A DNA stretch of 45,646 nt. Source: Brevundimonas diminuta 470-4 (GTDB taxonomy: Bacteria; Pseudomonadota; Alphaproteobacteria; Caulobacterales; Caulobacteraceae). The translations under genes were made by a program, and so were the position numbers. Positions 41,363 to 45,646 of this stretch are shown in pieces (position 1 is the stretch's first letter; each line of letters opens with the position of its first letter). The stretch covers positions 53,368-99,013 of the forward strand of contig KB291735.1 in the NCBI GenBank assembly GCA_000318405.1. The letters run 5' to 3'. The notes below the pieces were generated by a model. It made no database searches. It saw nothing but the letters and a program-made list of their open reading frames with translations, and was not told the DNA's origin.

Positions 41363-43804
41363 ATGTTTTCGCTTCAGGAATACCGCGCCCGGCCGCGACA
41401 ACTCGCCGATTTCCTGCCGTGGGCCGCCCTGGTCGCGCCCGGCGTCGTGCTCAACAAGGACGGCGCCCTGCAGCGCACCGCCCGCTTCCGCGGCCCCGAC
41501 CTGGACTCGTCCGCCAATGCGGAACTGGCCAGGGTCGCCGGTCGGCTGAACAACGCCCTGCGTCGCCTCGGTTCGGGCTGGGCCATTTTCGTGGAGGCCC
41601 AAAGACACGCCTCCGCCGACTATCCGGACAGCGTCTTTCCCGACCCGGTCTCGGGCCTCGTCGACGCCGAACGCCGCGCCGATTTCCAGGCGGAGAAGGC
41701 GCATTACGAAAGCGCCTACCACCTGACCTTCGTTTGGCTCCCGCCCGCGGAGGACCGCGGACGCGCCGCGCGCTGGCTTTATGAGGGCGGGGCGGAGAAG
41801 GGCGCCGACTGGCCGGCCCAGGTCCGCGGCTTCATCGACCGGACTGATCGGCTGCTCGCCCTGATCGAAGGCCTGATGCCGCTGGCGGCGTGGCTGGACG
41901 ACGAAGCGACGCTCACCTTCCTTCACGCCACGGTCTCCACCGAGCGGCATGCGGTGCGCCTGCCCGAGACGCCGATGCACCTGGACGCTTTGCTGGCGGA
42001 CAGGGCCCTGATCGGGGGTCTGGAGCCCCGCCTCGGCGAGGCCCACCTTCGGGTGCTGACGGTGATCGGGTTTCCGACCTCGACCTGGCCGGGGATCCTC
42101 GACGAACTCAACCGGCTAGCCTTCGACTACCGCTGGACGACGCGCGCGATCTGTCTGGACAAGACCGAGGCCGCCCGCCTGCTCGGGCGTATCCGGCGCC
42201 AATGGTTCGCCAAGCGCAAATCCATCGCCGCACTCCTCAAGGAGGTGATGACCAATGAGGCTTCCGCCCTGGTCGACACCGACGCCGGTAACAAGGCGGC
42301 CGACGCCGATATGGCGCTTCAGGACCTCGGGGCCGACGGCGTCGGCTACGCCCTGGTCACGGCGACCCTGACTGTCTGGGACGCCGATCCCGCCCTCGCC
42401 GATGCGAAGTTGCGGCAGGCGGAGAAAGTGGTTCAGGGCCGCGACTTCACCTGCATCGCCGAAAGCCTCAACGCAGTCGAGGCCTGGCTCGGCGGTCTGC
42501 CCGGCCACGTCTACGCCAATGTCCGGACTCCTCCGATCTCGACCCTCAACCTCGCCCACATCATGCCGATGTCGGCGGTCTGGGCCGGGCCGGACTGGAA
42601 CCCCCACCTCGACGGTCCGCCGCTGTTCCACGCCCGGACGGACGGGGCCACGCCCTTTCGCTTCTCCCATCATGTCGGGGATGTCGGTCATACCCTGATG
42701 GTCGGGCCGACAGGCGCCGGCAAGAGCGTCCTGCTCGCGCTCATGGCCCTGCAGTTTCGCCGCTACCCGGCGGCCCAGGTGTTCGCCTTCGACTACGGCG
42801 GCTCGATCCGCGCGGCCGCCCTGGCCATGGGCGGCGACTTCCATGATCTCGGCCAGGCCCTGTCCGGCGAGGCGGGCGGTCTCACATTGCAGCCGCTGGA
42901 GGGGATCGACGATCCGGGCGAGCGCGCCTGGGCCCAGGCCTGGCTGGTCGCCCTGCTGGCCCGGGAGGGCGTGCCGCTGGATCCGGAGGCCAAGGACCAG
43001 ATCTGGTCGGCCCTGACCAGTCTGGCGGGCGCGCCTGCGTCGGAACGGACCTTGTCCGGCTTCGCCGCCCTGGTGCAGAGCGCCGCTGTGAAGCGCGCCA
43101 TCGCCCCCTTCACCCTGAGCGGGCCCTGGGGACGGCTGCTCGACGGCGATCACGAACATCTCGGGACCGGATCGGTCCAGGCCTTCGAGACCGAAGGCCT
43201 GATCGGCTCGGCCGCCGCGCCGGCGGTGCTGGCCCATCTGTTTCACCGAATCGAGGCGCGGCTGGACGGCCGCCCCACGATGATCCTCGTCGACGAAGGC
43301 TGGCTGGCGCTCGACGATCCGGACTTCGGGGCCCAGTTGCGCGAATGGCTGAAGACCCTGCGCAAGAAGAATGCGTCGGTCGTTTTCGCAACCCAGTCGC
43401 TCGCCGACATTGAAAACAGCCCGATCGCCCCGGCCATCATCGAGAGCTGTCTGACCCGACTGTTCCTGCCGAACGCCCGGGCCCGGGAGCCGCAGATCGC
43501 CGCGGTCTATCGGCGCTTCGGCCTCAATGACCGCCAGATCGATCTCCTCGCCCAGGCGACGCCCAAGCGCGACTACTACTGCCAGTCCCGGGCCGGCGAC
43601 CGCATGTTCGAACTGGGCCTCGGCCCGGTCGCCCTGGCCTTCTGCGCCGCCTCGTCCGCCGCCGACCAGACCGCCATCCGCACCCTCCTCGAGACGGACA
43701 GCCCCGCAGGCTTCGCGGACGCATGGCTGCGCCATCGCGGCCTCGCCTGGGCCGCGGACCTTCTGCCTGCCCTGACGCCCTCATCCCCTGGAGCTCCCTC
43801 ATGA
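41363..43804 (+). CDS. trbE: TrbE transfer ATPase (VirB4-like)
   Basis: An 813-aa VirB4-family ATPase. It starts MFSLQEYRARPRQLADFLPW; the N-terminal CagE_TrbE domain has TLTFLHATVSTERHAV; Walker A GPTGAGKS (448-455); VFAFDYGGS; Walker B TMILVDEGWLAL (about 635-646); and VVFATQSLADIENSPIAPAI. It energises pilus assembly and substrate transfer at the inner membrane. Its stop overlaps the trbJ ATG. Confidence 0.96.
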   Translation: MFSLQEYRARPRQLADFLPWAALVAPGVVLNKDGALQRTARFRGPDLDSSANAELARVAGRLNNALRRLGSGWAIFVEAQRHASADYPDSVFPDPVSGLVDAERRADFQAEKAHYESAYHLTFVWLPPAEDRGRAARWLYEGGAEKGADWPAQVRGFIDRTDRLLALIEGLMPLAAWLDDEATLTFLHATVSTERHAVRLPETPMHLDALLADRALIGGLEPRLGEAHLRVLTVIGFPTSTWPGILDELNRLAFDYRWTTRAICLDKTEAARLLGRIRRQWFAKRKSIAALLKEVMTNEASALVDTDAGNKAADADMALQDLGADGVGYALVTATLTVWDADPALADAKLRQAEKVVQGRDFTCIAESLNAVEAWLGGLPGHVYANVRTPPISTLNLAHIMPMSAVWAGPDWNPHLDGPPLFHARTDGATPFRFSHHVGDVGHTLMVGPTGAGKSVLLALMALQFRRYPAAQVFAFDYGGSIRAAALAMGGDFHDLGQALSGEAGGLTLQPLEGIDDPGERAWAQAWLVALLAREGVPLDPEAKDQIWSALTSLAGAPASERTLSGFAALVQSAAVKRAIAPFTLSGPWGRLLDGDHEHLGTGSVQAFETEGLIGSAAAPAVLAHLFHRIEARLDGRPTMILVDEGWLALDDPDFGAQLREWLKTLRKKNASVVFATQSLADIENSPIAPAIIESCLTRLFLPNARAREPQIAAVYRRFGLNDRQIDLLAQATPKRDYYCQSRAGDRMFELGLGPVALAFCAASSAADQTAIRTLLETDSPAGFADAWLRHRGLAWAADLLPALTPSSPGAPS

Positions 43805-44508
43805 CCCGCCTTCGCCTGCGCGCCCTTCTTCCCGCCGCCGTCGCCGCCGGCCTTCTGGCCCTGAGCGGTCCGGCCCAGGCCCAGCTCGCCGTCTACGATC
43901 CGACCAACCACATCCAGAATGTCATCCAGGCCGCCCGCGCGCTCGAGCAGATCAACAACCAGATCCAGTCGCTGCAGAACGAGGCCGCGGCCTTGATGAA
44001 CCAGGCGCGCAATCTGGAAAGCCTGCCCTATTCGTCCCTCCAGACGCTTCAGGGTCAGGTTGAGCGCACTCGCGGTCTGCTCGCCGAGGCCCAGGCCCTG
44101 GCCTATGACGTGCGCGAGATCGAGGCGGCCTTTGACGGTCGATACGGCACGGCGCCGATGTCGGCGACCGACCGCGATCTCGTCGCGCGCGCGCGTGACC
44201 GGTGGCGTTCTTCGGTCGCGGGCCTTGAAGACGCCATGCGCCTGCAGGCCGGCGTCGTCGAGGGACTGGGCGCGACGCGTCAGGAGCTCGACCGGCTCGT
44301 GGGCGCCAGTCAGGGGGCGACGGGCGCGCTGCAGGCGACCCAGGCCGGCAACCAACTCCTGGGGCTGCAGTCCGCCCAACTGGTCGAGCTGACCGCGCTG
44401 GTCGCCGCCCAGGGGCGCGCCGACGCCCTCGACGCCGCGGATCGCGCGGCCGCCCGCGCGGACGCCCAGGCGCGGTTTCGGCGGTTCATGGGCGATCCGG
44501 GCCAATGA
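43801..44508 (+). CDS. trbJ: TrbJ (VirB5-like) minor pilus protein
   Basis: A 235-aa periplasmic protein: signal peptide MTRLRLRALLPAAVAAGLLA ending near GPAQAQ, then YDPTNHIQNVIQAARALEQI and the coiled-coil-rich body INNQIQSLQNEAAALMNQAR typical of TrbJ. Start ATG 43801 overlaps the trbE stop (ATGA). Probably a tip adhesin component of the pilus. Confidence 0.94.
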   Translation: MTRLRLRALLPAAVAAGLLALSGPAQAQLAVYDPTNHIQNVIQAARALEQINNQIQSLQNEAAALMNQARNLESLPYSSLQTLQGQVERTRGLLAEAQALAYDVREIEAAFDGRYGTAPMSATDRDLVARARDRWRSSVAGLEDAMRLQAGVVEGLGATRQELDRLVGASQGATGALQATQAGNQLLGLQSAQLVELTALVAAQGRADALDAADRAAARADAQARFRRFMGDPGQ

Positions 44509-44759
44509 GGGCGCTGTTCCGTCGCGACCCACTCGGCGTGGCCACCCTCGTGCTGGCCGTCGTCGCCATCGGCGCCGCTCTGTTGGCGAGCCGGGGCGCG
44601 CGACCGCCGATGCCGGAGGCGCCGCGCGTCGCGCTCGGCGGATCGGATGAACTGATCCGGTGCCGCAATCTCGGCGAAGCGGCCGGCGCCGACCCGGCCT
44701 GCCATGCGGCCTGGGCGGACAGCCGCCGGCGCTTCTTCGGCGTGGGAGACCGGCCATGA
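44505..44759 (+). CDS. TrbK-like entry-exclusion protein (TrbK-alt)
   Basis: An 84-aa protein with one N-terminal membrane helix (VATLVLAVVAIGAALLASRG) and a short tail with two Cys (IRCRNLGEAAGADPACHAAW). This is the TrbK-alt pattern, the alternative entry-exclusion protein located between trbJ and trbL. It prevents redundant conjugation into cells already carrying the element. ATGA overlaps at both ends. Confidence 0.9.
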   Translation: MRALFRRDPLGVATLVLAVVAIGAALLASRGARPPMPEAPRVALGGSDELIRCRNLGEAAGADPACHAAWADSRRRFFGVGDRP

Positions 44760-45646
44760 ACGACTCTGGTGTCATCGACCGGTTCTTCGAGGTCTTCAGC
44801 CGCTACATCGACGGCGGTTTCGGCTTGCTGGGCGGAGAGGTGGCCTTCCTCGCCACCTCCCTGATCGTCATCGACGTGACCCTCGCGGCGCTGTTCTGGG
44901 CGTGGGGGCCGTCGGACGACGTGCTCGCCCGCCTGGTCAAGAAGATCCTCTTCGTCGGCTTCTTCGCCTTCCTGATCGGCAATTTTCAACGTCTGTCGGA
45001 GATCGTCTTCGCCAGCTTCGCCGGCCTCGGTCTGAAGGCGTCCGGATCGGGCCTGTCGAGCGCGGACTTCCTGCGTCCGGGCAAGCTCGCACAGGCCGGC
45101 ATAGACGCCGGCCGACCCATGCTGGAGTCCGCCGCCGAGATGTCGGGCTTCCCGGGTTTCTTCGAGAATTTCGTCCAGATCGCCATCCTGATGACGGCCT
45201 TCCTGATCGTCCTGATCGCCTTTTTCATCATGGCGATCCAACTCTTCGTGACCCTCATCGAGTTCAAGCTGACGAGCCTCGCCGGCTTCGTGCTCATCCC
45301 CTTCGGGCTGTTCGGAAAGACCGCCTTCCTGGCCGAGCGCGTGCTCGGCAATGTGGTGGCCTCCGGCGTGAAGGTGCTGGTCCTGGCCGTGATCGTCGGC
45401 ATCGGCTCCACGATGTTCGACACCTTCGTCAACGATTTCTCCGGACAACCGCCGGCGCTCGAGGACGTCCTGGCCATCACCCTGGCCGCCCTGACCCTGA
45501 CCGGCCTTTCCATTTTCGGACCGGGCATCGCATCGGGCCTGGTGTCCGGCGCGCCTCAACTGAGCGCCGGCGCCGCCATCGGCACAGGCCTGGCGGTCGG
45601 CGGCGTGGCCATGGCCGGCGCCGCGGGCGCACGGCTGGCCCTGGGC
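44756..45646 (+). CDS. trbL: TrbL (VirB6-like) channel protein, partial
   Basis: The first 297 codons of TrbL; the gene runs off the window. MNDSGVIDRFFEVFSRYIDG begins the family pattern, followed by at least six hydrophobic helices such as VAFLATSLIVIDVTLAALFW and FVQIAILMTAFLIVLIAFFI, and an Ala/Gly-rich region at the cut end. It forms part of the inner-membrane channel. Its ATG overlaps the TrbK stop. Confidence 0.94.
   Translation, partial: MNDSGVIDRFFEVFSRYIDGGFGLLGGEVAFLATSLIVIDVTLAALFWAWGPSDDVLARLVKKILFVGFFAFLIGNFQRLSEIVFASFAGLGLKASGSGLSSADFLRPGKLAQAGIDAGRPMLESAAEMSGFPGFFENFVQIAILMTAFLIVLIAFFIMAIQLFVTLIEFKLTSLAGFVLIPFGLFGKTAFLAERVLGNVVASGVKVLVLAVIVGIGSTMFDTFVNDFSGQPPALEDVLAITLAALTLTGLSIFGPGIASGLVSGAPQLSAGAAIGTGLAVGGVAMAGAAGARLALG

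Noticed and set aside
1..45646. CRISPR arrays, rRNA, tRNA and known riboswitch classes
   Set aside because: No regularly spaced repeats, no rRNA-like stretches and no complete cloverleaf were seen on either strand. This was a reading by eye, so divergent small RNAs could be missed.

Overview
The window is GC-rich (roughly two thirds G+C by eye) and its protein families point to an alphaproteobacterium, most plausibly Caulobacterales (Brevundimonas/Caulobacter-like): a TrbB-to-TrbL conjugation module with DUF736, DUF2840 and DUF3363-type relaxase, an L,D-transpeptidase remnant, a serpin lipoprotein and orphan response regulators. The genus is inference; nothing here is a unique taxonomic marker.

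Region 1 (1-11.1 kb) is a transferable proteostasis/heat-resistance island of the tLST/LHR/TLPQC kind. It opens with nested insertion-sequence debris (an IS3-family end cutting an IS630-family transposase). A long minus-strand operon then reads marR, ftsH (decayed), clpK, an HPF-sigma fusion, hdeD, a 71-aa protein, a two-TM protein and an NDUFS4-like protein. A divergent plus-strand operon carries three hsp20 genes (two broken) and psiE. The two operons share a 200-bp control region with a perfect palindrome beside marR. ClpK, one Hsp20, HdeD and PsiE are intact; FtsH and two Hsp20s are not.

Region 2 (11.4-25.3 kb) holds stress and envelope genes: uvrA2, a DJ-1/PfpI protein, a zinc alcohol dehydrogenase stump cut by a frameshifted IS256-family element, a response regulator, a four-gene envelope operon (CmpX/MscS-like channel, OmpA, DUF3597, serpin), a broken L,D-transpeptidase, small orphan genes with an integrase-like remnant, a CPBP membrane protease and an AraC regulator.

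Region 3 (25.8-28.2 kb) has a 557-aa membrane/SH3-like protein of unknown function and a hipB gene followed by a hipA cut after about 78 codons. The cut joins directly to the 3' part of a plasmid/ICE-type parB, marking the boundary of a conjugative element.

Region 4 (28.2 kb to the end) is that element: parB remnant, a 445-aa PD-(D/E)XK-like protein, DUF736, ArdC antirestriction, an HTH protein, DUF2840, TraF peptidase, lytic transglycosylase, a candidate oriT, relaxase, TraG, CopG, then trbB-C-D-E-J-K-L with TrbL running off the end. Between copG and trbB a two-gene cassette sits on the opposite strand: an unrecognised 139-aa protein and a PD-(D/E)XK-like protein of about 222 aa. This inverted cassette, and the HPF-sigma fusion in the stress island, are the best candidates here for undescribed biology.
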